The notes below the pieces were generated by a model. The model had not been told where the DNA came from. It saw nothing but the letters and a program-made list of their open reading frames with translations, and searched no databases. From the NCBI RefSeq assembly GCF_000003815.2, contig NC_049982.1, forward strand, positions 16,757,894 to 16,821,893: a stretch of 64,000 nucleotides of DNA. Reading direction: 5' to 3'. Positions 10,170 to 23,300 of this stretch are shown piece by piece (positions within the stretch are counted from its first letter, which is position 1; each line of letters opens with the position of its first letter). The position numbers and the translations under genes are program-made. This stretch comes from Branchiostoma floridae (lineage: Eukaryota > Chordata > Leptocardii > Amphioxiformes > Branchiostomatidae).

Positions 10170-13100
10170 TCCCGAAGTGACTTTCTGGCTGAAGCTAGCT
10201 GGAAGCACATGTAGATGTTGTGGTTTCGGCCACGCCCTTTCCCGACCCGTGCCAAGTTTGTTTGAAGTGGAAGTGGTTAAGGGACAACGCCAATACCATG
10301 CGTACTGAGAGACATAACATGCCTCTTCATTCCCATCTAACTCATGTGACAAAGTTGAGAATGACTGCTTTACTTACAGTATTTTACGGCACATCGTACG
10401 TCATTGCCATACTCAACACTCAGACACTTGAGCACAGGCAGGCGGTGCGATTCAAATTCAGGCTAAACCCCAGTTCCTGTCAATATTTCAAGACTATGCT
10501 TCGCAAACCTTATCTAAACTCCAAACGCCTGCGGCTTATGCGTTTTAAAACTCAGTCTACCGACTTTGACATAGGAATGTAAGACTGCTAGCGAGAGTGT
10601 GGCATGTGCACCTGTTACATGTACGTCATGTGATTTATGTGTACACGTCAGTAAACGCCTCTCCGACCAAGGACTGATAAACAAGTAGTGACGAGTAAAA
10701 AGATGATGCAAACGCTCCATATAAGGATCAAATCTGCTCCTTAACCGGCCGGTTGTCCCGACCAGGCCGTTTTTCCTTTCCGTTCTTATCTTTACGGCGG
10801 CAGGTTGGACTCGTCAGGAACAGTGACGTAACGTACGTTACAGCAGTTACAAATGGTTACACTGTAAAATAGGAATTCAATACGGCGCCCTTGGATGTGT
10901 GTTACGCTACTTACGTAATTACAAGATAAAGAAGTGCGCAGCTTGTGCATGATGTTGACAAACGCTCATCATTTATGTGCGATACTCACAACTTGACATG
11001 TCATCTGGCTTCCTTGTGGGTCAGCTGACTTGATTACTTTAGTGGCCTTTCGTCGTTAAGTGGAGGAAGTAACCATATAGTACCCATCAGACCTCAATCA
11101 ATCGTTCGCATGCATCAGTAGTTGCTGCGTGGCGGGTTCAGACAGTTCGGACACTTCAGAGCTCGAGGTGATCAAATATTATCTGTAAACATTGGAGTGT
11201 TAACTGAGTTGGTGCTAAATCAATACCGTTGAACATACGATGATTTCATTTGTAGAAATGGCAGATTAACTATCACTTTGATACACTACATGCTGATCGA
11301 CGGTCTAGAACCGTCATGTCAAATGAGCATGATATTGCCGCAGTGATTATAGGTATTTAAAATGTCAAATTTGTATATACATGTTTCTCTTATATACATG
11401 TTTCTCTTAATAGCCCCTGGATACACAAGGCTACCCCCACCCCCCCACCCCCCTGAAAGATTTACAGCAAGCGTGCGAGCCGTGTAACGGCTAGGTGACG
11501 AGTCCTTTACAGTTGCCCAGGGCAACGGACAACAAACGGGTTCTGACGAAAGTGGTGGTAAACTTCCCCAGGTTTACCGGAAATCACTCTTTCCCGTCTC
11601 ATCAAGGAATGTGGACCAGTTTCCAACCCAACAAGGGATGTCCCCGCAAAGGACCAAAGTCATATGTTTTTGGCCAAACTAAATAAACGTCTTCTGGAGT
11701 ATCCCCTCTCCGTCTCAGTGTGGTAGATGTAGTTTTCAGGATTTGCGCCTATTAAACTTTAAAATGATTCAGTTCCTTCCCGCCAGGAAGGAAGTCGTTT
11801 GGTAAGATGACGCATGACACCATCTGCAGACGACTTTTTAAAACTATATTTGACATTTCCTTATATGGCCATAACATCGAAATGAGATCCAGGGGTTTGC
11901 AGTACCTGTCTCCCCATCTGCTCTACGTTAGGCTCCATTACACGGCAGCCATTAGAGGGAACAACAGGTCTGTCCGAACGTGCCTCGACTTAAATACCTG
12001 AGAGCCACAAGAATTTAGAAACACGCTAAATATAGGAGTATCAACCATCGCTCGTCTCAATATTTTGCACCTGACATTCAACTGGGCTGGACCCGCACGC
12101 GAAGTTCAAGTACGTTTCGGCAAGTCTTCATGCCAAAAACAAGACCGCGTGGGGTACGTGAACTGGAACGAACGGATCCGTTACCGGAGCTATGACCTGA
12201 TTCCAGGAGGCTCTTAGAGAAAAGAAATAACAAAACAGCTCTCTTAAATCGACATGTTATCTGTCGGTCTTGCAGTAGCGCGTGTTGTGAGCCTCCTGCC
12301 CTTGGCCTGCAGCCATCTCACGTGATGCTACATCTATCTGACAGGACTTCATCACAGAGCGGACTTGTCTACTTCCGACTCAGCTAATAATTGGGAAAAG
12401 CCCTTGGCGTCGACACGGAGCTGGCTAGAGAAGATAACACGACAAACTGTTTCCAAATATGGAGAGGAATAACAGGCTATGATAGTGATAATTTGGCTCT
12501 TTGACAACCTGAGCTTATTTTGTTCATTATAACCAGATATATATCTAGATTGACATGTGTGTCACATACGTTGCTGATGAAACTGTTTCTTTCTAGAAAT
12601 GACAGAAATGTGAGAGAAAACCTCAGCGGCACTTATACACTGAATGCACTGGCTACTACAGCAGTACCAGACAGTCTACCTGCTGCACATAGCCTTCAGT
12701 ACTACGTTTATCATTGTTGCGCGAATCACAGAGGAATACATGTATTATGACTGGATTTTATTTTGATATTGTTTACATTTTTCTTTACCCCGACAGCTGT
12801 CTCTAGAACTGTACTTGTTTGATTTGTTGTGAACAGTATCGGAAGGGAGGACGGAAACAGTTAAGGCAATGACGCCAACATCCATTCATTGTCAAATCAC
12901 TGTCAACTAGAATCCACAGCCTGAACTTGAACTTGAACTGAAGCCCCACAACGTTGACCTACGCCTCGGCCGTGCTGACCCTCATTTCCTGCAAGATCAT
13001 CACACAAGGCGAAACATCCATCCGTCTTAGTCAGCAGGGTTACACACCGCGTTTAACTCACTCTGTTCTCCTGACGTACGGGATGTTATCGGGCAACACG

Positions 13101-13728
13101 CACGGGTCCACATTGTCAACATGGTTCAGATCCTGTGCTCATTTCCTCTGATTAAGGCGTGTCCGATCTGACGAGTTTGTGAGATTCGCAGTGTCTCGGC
13201 TATACAAGCACAAACTAAAGCCAACATTCCTGCCATAGCCTGTCTCACTCTGTGATGCCGCATCGTGCATACGTCATTCATTCGAGTCGTTTCTTGAAAA
13301 GCTTAGCTCTGTACAATATTTATTACGGTACTGCAGAAGCTTTGGGAAATCGCATTACCAAATCAGACGGGGGCAAAGTTATCATCAATACATGTAACTT
13401 TAGATAGTAACAATGAATAAGCGTCAAAATTAGCTAACCTGTCTAAAATGCCACATTAGATAGCACCATTTGTAAGCTAGTACAAGCCACTGTCACACCG
13501 GCAAATGTGCTTGTATAATGTAGAAGAGCGTTAACTATGACTGGCAGTTTCGAGATTCGAGAAAAATTAATCCTGACACAGATACATGTAGATACTGAGG
13601 TCAAAACAGATATCCTTATCAAATAATAGTAAACTCAGTACCTTACAGTAGATTAGAAACTAGCGTTGTGTATACTCTAATACTTAACTATTACATTGAG
13701 ACTGCACATAACCTTCGGGCATAACGTT
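10170..13728. other. gene-free sequence
   Basis: No supported gene. Small local repeats include a tandem copy of TATACATGTTTCTCTTA at about 11373-11410, followed by a C-rich run near 11432-11455. Confidence 0.4.
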
Positions 13729-14124
13729 GCCAATAAAACAATTTCAGTCAAAACTTCCTGATCGCAAAAAACGTATCTGAGGCATGTGAGCCGTCGGGGC
13801 CCTCACGCGTCTGAGTCTTCGGAGAAATGTGTAAGACCGGGTAGGACCAGTCCATGTCTGTGGGTCCACGTCACGTGTACAGAATGTTCTAGTTGTGATA
13901 TCGTTTCCACCTGTTCAGCGCTATTTACGACCTCCTTTGCCAATAAAACAATTTCAGTCAAAACTTCCTGATCGCAACAATAACGTGTCTGAGGGACGTG
14001 AACTGTTTCCAAGCTACGGAGAACTGGGTAAGACCGGGTAGGCCCGGTCCATGTCTGTGGGTCCATGCGTACAGAATGTTCTAGTTGTGATATCGTTTCC
14101 ACCTGTTGAGCTATCCACGACCCC
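13729..14124. repeat. tandem duplication, 210-bp period, two copies
   Basis: Copy 1 starts at 13729 and copy 2 at 13939, both with GCCAATAAAACAATTTCAGT. The copies stay alignable to about 14124, with substitutions and small indels. Shared blocks include the phrases around CCATGTCTGTGGGTCCA and GATATCGTTTCCACCTGTT. No coding content is recognised. Confidence 0.85.
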
Positions 14125-17100
14125 CTGCTGGACCAGAAAATCGCCTAAGTGACTCCCCCAAGGAACATTTCCGCCCCCCTCGAGAAGTTCCGGACCATAC
14201 TAGCTGTCAACATGTTTTGCCAGTTGAGTCTGAACGTCCCAGCCCGGGTGTCGGGTTGTGGAAATTTCCCTTGCGGTGGTAGCGATCAGTGAGCCAAAAC
14301 TGCCTTGACCGTGTAAATGCCATTGGCATATGTGTGTCGCTCTGTTGGAAAAACACCGGTGGTGCCGGGTACAGCTACACCACACTTCACCTAAAAAGGA
14401 GAGAAATGTATGCCATGAATAACAAAAGCAGAAAGAATTGTTTGGTCAAGGATATGTCACGAAAATTTGTACGGGTCGTGCACCTGTTTTGATGAGTTCA
14501 AAGATCGGAGTGCACTCTGGGAGCGGCGCAGACCCGCCCCTTGAGTTGACACCAGTAGTGCCTCCTGTGTACCTTAGTACACAGTGGCCAAACATCAAAT
14601 ATTTACCGTCTAATATTTTGACTTCGAATGTTGCCCCGTAGGAAAAGTTTACCGCGCAGTTGGGACCCACGCCCACTGCTCTCAGACCTACGGCGGTCTC
14701 TCAGGTCCAAGATGGCGTCCTCCATAATAAGACGGCGAAGAGGTAGGCCATCATGTTCTAGGGTTTGCACTACAGACATGTTCTTATGACTGTTTGTGCC
14801 AAGTTTCAGTCTCGGAAGACACACGGTTTGCCCTGGGATAAGCCTCCTTTACTTATCCTGTTAGGGATACTTTTTTATGACATTGAAACCGCCCAAATTA
14901 GCTAACCTTTGTCTGTAGGCATGCTGTGTCCTTGTACAACCTTGCAGGGGGACCACTTCCACCCCTGTCTTTATTTAATACTCACCTCTGATTCCATGAT
15001 TATGGACTTGTGTTGGGACAGATCCAAGTCTATTTAGGCTGATGAGTTTATGTTACACGTCAATGTCCGCTGGAGACAGGACATGCGGGTTGTGATGAGA
15101 GATGACTCCCCTCGTCAGCCCGCAGGACATATCAGATAACCGTGATGGGTGTGTGTCTGCCCCGCAATGGCAGTGACAGTGCGCTGATGTTGATGTGAAT
15201 GTCCCATCGGAATTAAATGTACCAGGGAGTCATTTGCGTCTGCCAAAGAGAACGTTCTTTCCATATAAGGTTATGTTGGTGCATGATGGCCTGAGTAATG
15301 TTGCTGGCATTTTACAACATGGGGTGTTACTTACTAATGTCAAAATTGCACAAAAGATGACATGTATTTGAAATTAAGCAAGCTTGGTGAAATTTTCGCC
15401 ACATGTCAAAGGGGTGCTTACTCCCCCTTGCTATGTTTGTTGGGAAACAGGTAGCGGACATCACATACTCATTCAGTCATTATTTACACGTAGTGTTTAC
15501 AGGGGGCGTGAATGTCACATGGGGGAGGTGTTCGTTAGACGTATTATAGAATTATGTTACTCTCAGAGCTTTGAATTTCAGCCTTTCTTCTCATTTTCTT
15601 GTACGCATCTATTGATTTCAGTCTATAGTGAATCTAATGAAATCATTCTAGTGTGTTTAATTTCTGTGTTTTTCTTGTCCACGTTGTCAGCGATATTTCT
15701 GAACCTTCATTGCTAGTTAGATCACGTACATGATGAAATCAGGCAAGACCGCCGAAGTCTGTTTGCACAAGAACGTAGTCAACAAACCTTGAATTTTGGC
15801 CGGCGGCGAGAGATTTCCTACCAGAGTTTACCATGGAGTTTTAGCGCAACTTCAAAGTCGCTGAGATTCTGAGAAACTGGCGACCTGTAGCGTTAAAGCT
15901 CAAATAGCTGGCATGTAGTCTAGTTATATGCGGGTCTCGGACATAGACGAGACAAAAAAGGGTAATGACGCAAACTACACTTTGGCGATAGGTCTTGTGT
16001 GGTGAGTCTAAGGGCGCACGCGTAACATTTCTAAACAACATTACATTCCATTTCTCTGACACAACATGTTCACAACAAGTGCACATGGTGCAGGACACCT
16101 TATGTATGGCCAAAACATGCAATACAACAGCGCAGGTTTGCGACGTCCGTTTGTACAACTCGCGTCGCGCACAAAGCCCTGCCAGTCACAATGATGACCC
16201 ATCCGCTTGACTGTTGGACTTTTGTACCTGTGTTGTCAGCCATAATGGACGCTGATAGCGTAATGATAAGTTTGTGCCGTTGTAGTGGCCCGTTGCCAAC
16301 AGGGTGTACCAAGAGGGAGAAATAATCCTTTATACCGATTTGTTAGCGAGACTACTCAAATATATATGGGTTCTCTGTCGATGTGAGCCTGTGTGTTAGT
16401 ATACGCGTTAGTGTGTGTGTGTGTGTATGTGTGTGTGTGTGAGTGTGTGTGTGTGTGTGTGCGTGCTTGCGCTTGTGTGCGTGCGTCCATGCGTGCGTTT
16501 GTGTGTTTATGTGGTTGGTTAAGTGGGGGAGTTGGCCACTTTTGGCAGAGTGCCAGCTTGGCTGTTGCTGTATAGCTAGGACACATAGCACGGTCGGGCA
16601 TCAAGAACAAGGCTCAAGCGTCGGCCCTGAAACCCTCTTCTGCCGTGTTACATCGCTTTCCTGTACAACGTATTACCTATGTATCGATGTGTTCTGACGC
16701 ATAGCCCATTGCACTTAATCCTGATTGATCTTCCGGGTCTATTCCAAATCCAAACTAACACAGTAACAGGTTTAACGTATAGAGTCTCAGCTGAGCTTTG
16801 GTATCTAGAAGGCTACAATCGTACCCCAAGAACCTGCACTACACATAAGAGTAGTGTTGGAACATTGTCAAATTTTACAGATAAGGAAAGAAAAACAGGT
16901 TATTCAAGATCGAGTAATTATATAACTCCCACACATACCGCCCACAATCAGTGCTCCTTCTCCCCAGGTCGCGTGGCATGGGTACAGACCGACGCGAGTT
17001 GGAGGGATATCTCTATAAACAACTGTCAGACTCATCACGTACAGATGTACCTCTGGGTACCGCAGTCCTAACACGGAATAAATGTGCCGACGACAAAGAA

Positions 17101-17339
17101 CTTCAACCCGTCTATGTAAAAAAATCAGTTGCAACAATACACGGTTCCATTCCAAGTTTTTTTTTTGAACCTCGAAGTTAGCTACATCATCTGACGTTGG
17201 GTAATACTTAAGTTACAACTTACAAATGGGAGCCTGTGTGACACTATTCCTCGTTATTCAGTTCCCACAGTGTGACAATTTCTCATGGATCTTGGGCTAA
17301 AAATACGATACATACATTATTTCATCTATAGAATCCAAC
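14125..17339. other. gene-free sequence upstream of the SH3TC-like gene
   Basis: No supported gene. It contains a GT microsatellite near 16411-16461. The last part (about 17,000-17,339) should hold the promoter of the SH3TC-like gene, but I see no TATA box at a fitting distance from the ATG at 17340. Confidence 0.4.
16411..16461. repeat. (GT)n microsatellite
   Basis: Near-continuous GT dinucleotides with two A interruptions, degrading into GTGC/GCGT words to about 16505. It creates spurious Val/Cys- and Thr/His-rich frames on the two strands. Confidence 0.95.
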
Positions 17340-20300
17340 ATGGCGGCACAAGCAGCCACCACTGACGACATCCAGGACAAGAGGATGCGCCTGCGCGACA
17401 ACAGACCGAAAAGTTTCCACTCGGGAGCCCACCCTGGAGAGGGTAAGGAGTAAACTAATTCGAGCAGAATTAGAAAAGGATTTTCTTTGTAGTCTGCGAT
17501 GCGAGTACGGCCGTGCACTCACGATAACTTCCACAAAAGATCACAAAAGAACCGACAAAGACAACATTTTTAATAGGTCACAAATGTTGCTGTTTTAACA
17601 TGTGAAATATGATGTAAATACGAAGAGCTACATGTCTGTGAAAAAAATGAAAATATCCAATTCTGCATTACACTTCAGCTCTTGGTCTAAAGCCAGGACA
17701 GCCGCTGTCGGTGGAGGACATCCAGGCACTGAAGGCCGCTCTACAGGGAGGCAGGCCTGCCACTTTCCACCCGGGTGAGGAGTGAGGGAAGGGGAGGGCT
17801 GGGCGCCGGAGGTGTTGACAGAAGAGGGGGTGGGTAGGGAGGAGCGATGGGTGGGGAGGGGAGGGGATAGTAGGGGGAGATGCAGGGAAGGGAGGAGAAA
17901 GGATGGACAGGTAGGACCGACCCTTACTCACATCAACAAGAACCTGCCATGTAGGGACATAAATGTATCGGTTTCTTCTCACGAGGCTTAACAGGTAATG
18001 TTTTTGGGGGCGCACTTGCGAACGGTTGTCGGTGCGTCAAGACTTCTGAGGGTGTCACCTTTTTGTATGGAATCAAAACATCCTTCAAAACGTGGCCTAT
18101 CAGGATAGAGCTACCCTCCGAGTCATCACGTGGTGTTGAATAATAAATGAACGTCGTCATTACTGATGTTACAATTGTTCGTGAACCTAGAGTGTAAACA
18201 TGGTCTCCACACATGATGGTCATTCCAACTTCGTGCGCCGCAAGCTAACATACCTGTATGTTCCTGCAGGAATGCTCTCTCGGAACAAGAGTGCTGAAGA
18301 CGGGAAGCCAACAAGAGTGAAGGGTATCTTCTTAACAATTTAATCTGTAGAGCAATAACCGTTGCTAAACCGTTGTTTTTATTGTCGGATGCTGTTCACC
18401 AAATATTCGCGTGATGGTGCTCGCAATTGTGAGTAAGATATTTCAGCGCACAACGTGTCCAGGTTTAACCGACACAACCATTTACCACAATAAACAACAT
18501 TGGGCATTTTCATTTGAATGTACAAATTTGTATACGTACTACCTGCGGCTATCTCACGACGTACTTTGTTTACCTGCGATGAGTTATCTTCTCATATGAG
18601 AGGTTTGTATGAATAATTTATTTGTGTAATTTAGACATCTCGAGATAACAAAAGCCGCGATGGTATTGCAGTACAAATAATGACATATTTCAGCGTAACA
18701 TTGTACAGTACATCTGAAATAGGGAATTTGAAAGAAATATCAATCTAGTCAAAAGACTTTGAGAATATGATGATCGTTACTGCATCTTGAATGAAGTACG
18801 TTGATATTGTACACCAGAAATAACCGCCAAGCTGCGGCCGTACTTGGACAGTGGTGAGATGCCCCCAGTGTCTGTCTACAAGGAGCTAAAGGACAGGCTG
18901 CTGAACGAAGACGTGATGAAGCGTCTAGCCGAAGTGTTCCAGCTGATCTCCGTGTTGCTAGTGAAGACTGACGCTAACACCACAAGTCTCAGACTCCGAT
19001 TCAGCACCTTGGACAACGCGCACGCGCTCTGGACACACAGCGCGCTGGGGCTGCTGGAACCGCTCATAGAAACGGTGCTGACGTCACCAATGAGGTCCAG
19101 TGTCGGCATGGAAGATCTGCGCATGCGTGTTGACGTCGAGGAAGAGGACTACCTTCCTGTATTCGAAACCTTGTCAGAAGGTACCAAAATTTCTGTTCGC
19201 CTGTCTTTAGTTCCAATGTGATTGGAAACACGAGAGTCATAGACCACCGCTTAGAAGCATCCGAAGAAAGTTAAGTTTTCAGTGGAAGTGAGTGTCGGAT
19301 ACGTACGTTTATGGTAAAATTACCTATGCATCAGCGTTTAGATGGTGGATGTGTATTGAATTCATGTGTAATTATCAATTCTTTCTCTTCCTGGTTGGGG
19401 TCTTTGCGAATCTTCACTGCTCTCGTAGTCAAACGGTTGGAAAACAATAATGTGTTATTTTCAGGTGACTACTTTGTGCGGGTGAAAGACAGCAAAGGCG
19501 GCCCGAATCCCCAAGAGGACATTCAAACTCGACAAGGGGAAGTTCTACGGGTGGTGGAGGCCGACGACGTAGCGCAGCTCAAGGTGGAGTCGCTAGGAGG
19601 CGAGCGGACCGGCTCGATCCTGCGAGACAACGTAGCTCACGTAGGGCCGTTCCAAGAGTAAGCTTCATGATGCTTTATGATCATTCTGTAAATTCTTGTA
19701 TTGTTGACATGTAAATACAGTCTGTCTTTCTTGGGGTTTCTTTTTCTGTCACAATGTTTTCTCACCGTTTTATTGTCATTGTTACAGTGACATGCTCAAG
19801 CGGTGTACAGAGAACAGAAAGGACCCAGAGTCCGTTCCAGTCATCAGTGAGGCAAATCTCCAAGGGATGGTCCCGGGTAGGTCTTTGATAATCCCCAAAC
19901 TGCGACCAACTATATAGCTTTATAGTGAATATATTCTTGTGCTGTCAGTGAACATGCTATGCACTGTATTTCTTCATGTCAATACCTCAGGGATATATGG
20001 CGCCCAATGAGAACGTTCTAACCAATTTTATGGGTCCTACAGGAACCTACGTGGTTGAGGAAGACTTTGAGGCTAAGGCTGGTGATGAGATCAGCGTACC
20101 GAGTGGCACACGAGTCGTCGTCGCAATGGAAGACAGACCCGGCCCGCTCGTCGACTGGTGTCTGGTCCGGTGTCCAGATGAGTCTAAACAAGGATTCCTG
20201 CCCAGATCCTGCCTGAAACTGGAGGAGGCAGAGTGAGTTCAGATAAATCCCTTGTTGCAGGCTGGTACAGCGTTAACTGTTATCAAACAGTCTCAAAATG

Positions 20301-23300
20301 CAGACATCTGCGCATTTGTGGTCTGGGAAGGGGGATTCACATATTCTATTTCAGGCTCAACATATTCATTCTATTGCAAATGTATCATTTCACCTCACCT
20401 ATCCTTCGGTCATGTATCAAATCTCTATATAAGAACACTAACGTTAGTACTACACTGATTCGTCTTGAGAAATCTGCTTATATAAAATGGTCTCCTTGTA
20501 TTCATAATACTGTACGTTTTCTGAATACTGTAGTACCGTCGACCCGACATCCCCAGCCATGGAGAAAACAGATCCCTTCGGTTCCCTGGCCAGCGGAAAC
20601 AACGGCGATACCCACTCCATCGGCGCCGTCAGTCGAGCTGTCCTGGACTGGTATCGACAGAAACATTATGACAGTGGTAGGAGTCATTAATCCATCTAAG
20701 CAATTAGTTACTTGGGTGAAATAAGTATCTATTAGTCTAAGGAAGTTCTCCGTGATGGAACATGAAGCCGGATGCCACGTGTTTGAGGAGAGCCACACCT
20801 TGAATACATCAAGAACCCATCACACTTATCGAAAAGCATAGGGGTCTTTCCTGGTGTGAGTAAAAGTCCAGTCTTACGCAGCTGGCACTTACTGTGCAAA
20901 ACTGGTGCGTTATGTCGGTTTACCAGTTGTGCACCACAATAAACAACGACTAAAAAGACATGCAGAGTGTAAATGGATATTGTCTTTTCCAACAGGACTT
21001 AAAAGTTGCGCAGACGCTGCTGTGGCTTCACTCAAAGCTTTGACATCCAGAGAGACGACACGAAGTAAGTTCTGAACTGAATCCTTTATCGTCGTCTTCA
21101 TGCTATTCTACGGCTATATATTATTAGTTATCTGCCATCCAACTACATTTCATTTCAATGATGATTTGGTGGAAGTCTAGTGCATGTGTTAAACAAACTG
21201 TACATGTTTTAGGCGACAGCAGAAGGTCAAGTTTGGGTGACCTTGCAGCTAGTCAGGAGAACAAAGATGGCGGTGAGATGCGGCCTGGAGCAACCGCCAT
21301 CTTGACTCCAGCTGCGAATGCTGGTCACTCGCAAACAAGTGCTGCAGGTAACCACTTGACAACCACTTACAATGTGAAGACTGCGCTACACACTTTTGGG
21401 TTGGATTTACACAACACCAGCGCAAGGTTGTTGTTTTCAAATTTTGTAAAGGTCGCTGATTGAGTGGCTGGTGGATAGTCCTTGCATCGATATTGGTGAC
21501 ATATCCACTTCCATTGACATCATTATCTTCGCCAGCGAAGATTATAAGATTGCTTACTTGGGTCTGTATGTAGGTCAACAGCATATAAGTCGAGAAATTG
21601 TGGATGGAACTTTTTGATTTTTTGTAGGTGTGTAGCGGTTGTCGAAAGGCATGCCTAGTTTGAAAATGGCTTACCTGGCGTTTTCCTACGGTACAGCAGC
21701 GAGCTTTGTATTTTTTCGAGGTTTGTTTCGAGAAGCATAACTCAAAATGCAGCTGGGCGATTTCTACGATATTTGGCAGGTGTGTAGCGGTTGTGTAAAG
21801 GATTGTCATGTGCGAGAATGGTTTAGCTAGCTTTTACCTATGGTGCTGTAGCTGGCTTTGTATGTAATTGCGTTTGTCTGTTAACACGATAACTCGAGAT
21901 GTTCTACATGGATGCTAATGATATTTTGTTGATAGGTAGGGGACACAGAAAGGAAGGTCAAGTTCGATAATGGGCCTCCTAGCGACTTGTTTTGGTACTG
22001 CAAGTGAGCATCAAAGCTTGCGCCTAAATTTTCCAGAAGTGCCATGTTCATGATTTTTAAGTGGTGGATAGCTGTTGGGACTAGGAGTGAATGGTGTAAT
22101 TTTGGGCCCCCTAGCAGCTTGTTTGGAACTGCAGTGGGTCTTATAGTTTGTAACTTTTAAAAAGGATAACTGCAGAGGGGATTGATGGATATTCTTTGCT
22201 TTTGGTAGGTAGGTACTTAGGGTGATTATCAACATAATGAGATGCTAATTATGTAAATTGCGATCTACTTAATATAATTACTTTGGGATTCTTATCATGG
22301 AGAGAACCACATCCCTTACAAAAGTGGTGTGCAGTGCAACATGACACTGGCACCATTGTCACCCTAGTCCAGCACTAATGTGTGGACCATTAATCTTCAT
22401 TTATCATTCAAGCCCTTCAGACAGAAGCAGAAGCCTGATCTCCTTTCCCTGACAAGGGCCAGTCACACCAAATTAACCCCCTGCCCTCAGTCTCCGGGTC
22501 TTAGCACAGACAAATCAAAGGTGGAGCAGAACTAATCGTCATGCCATGGCAGGGTGTTACACGCCCGCCCGTTTGAGGCATAAGACATGGTCACGTAAAA
22601 AAAGATTAAAACATCGCGGTGGGCTAAATCAGGCTGTCAAAGGTGCCAACGTAATCCTCATGAGTTGTTCGATCGCATACAGTACGCTTAATGATTCAAA
22701 TACTATTTCAGGATGAGATTTGAAGAGTCAAAGTTGGCCTTCAAACTGGCTCTTTTTGCCTGATTTTGGCCTCGATTTCACACTGCATGGGGGTTTCCGT
22801 GCAACCGATTACGACAATATCATATACTTCCGGGTTGTACGAGTGCGGTCATAGAACGCGGGTGGTATCGTATCTTGTCTCGGTTTGTGCTAGGTTGTAG
22901 AGGAGGATCTAAGTAAGGCTTATGAATATACTTATACTTGGAGATTAGCAATTACTATGCCTGTCAATCAGCTATTTTGTCTTTGCGCGGCTATGAATGG
23001 GGGGATCTGAGTAGTCTGACGTGATAGCCAGGCCAGGTAGACTGTGTAAAATACCTCTGACTTAACTCGCGATTGCAAAACTTTACTTACTATTTTCATG
23101 AGATGGACACAAACATTCACCAAGGCGGGGCCGTAACAATCCTTACGTATGACCCTTAGGTAACCCTTAGATGACCTATTATCTAATATATAGGCCAGTC
23201 ACTCAAAGTTTGTTTATTATCTCTTTTTTTACGAAAAGACTGCAATGTACATTTTGTAGAGTGAAATCTTATATAAAACTAAAGACCTAGCCTAACCTAG

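Noticed and set aside
16352..16610. Cys/Val- and Thr/His-repeat frames
   Set aside because: Translations of the GT microsatellite.
19976..20042. Extension of SH3TC exon 7 upstream to an apparent ATG or to the AG at 19995
   Set aside because: That join breaks phase with exon 6 (phase 1). The acceptor CTACAG before 20043 restores the frame exactly.
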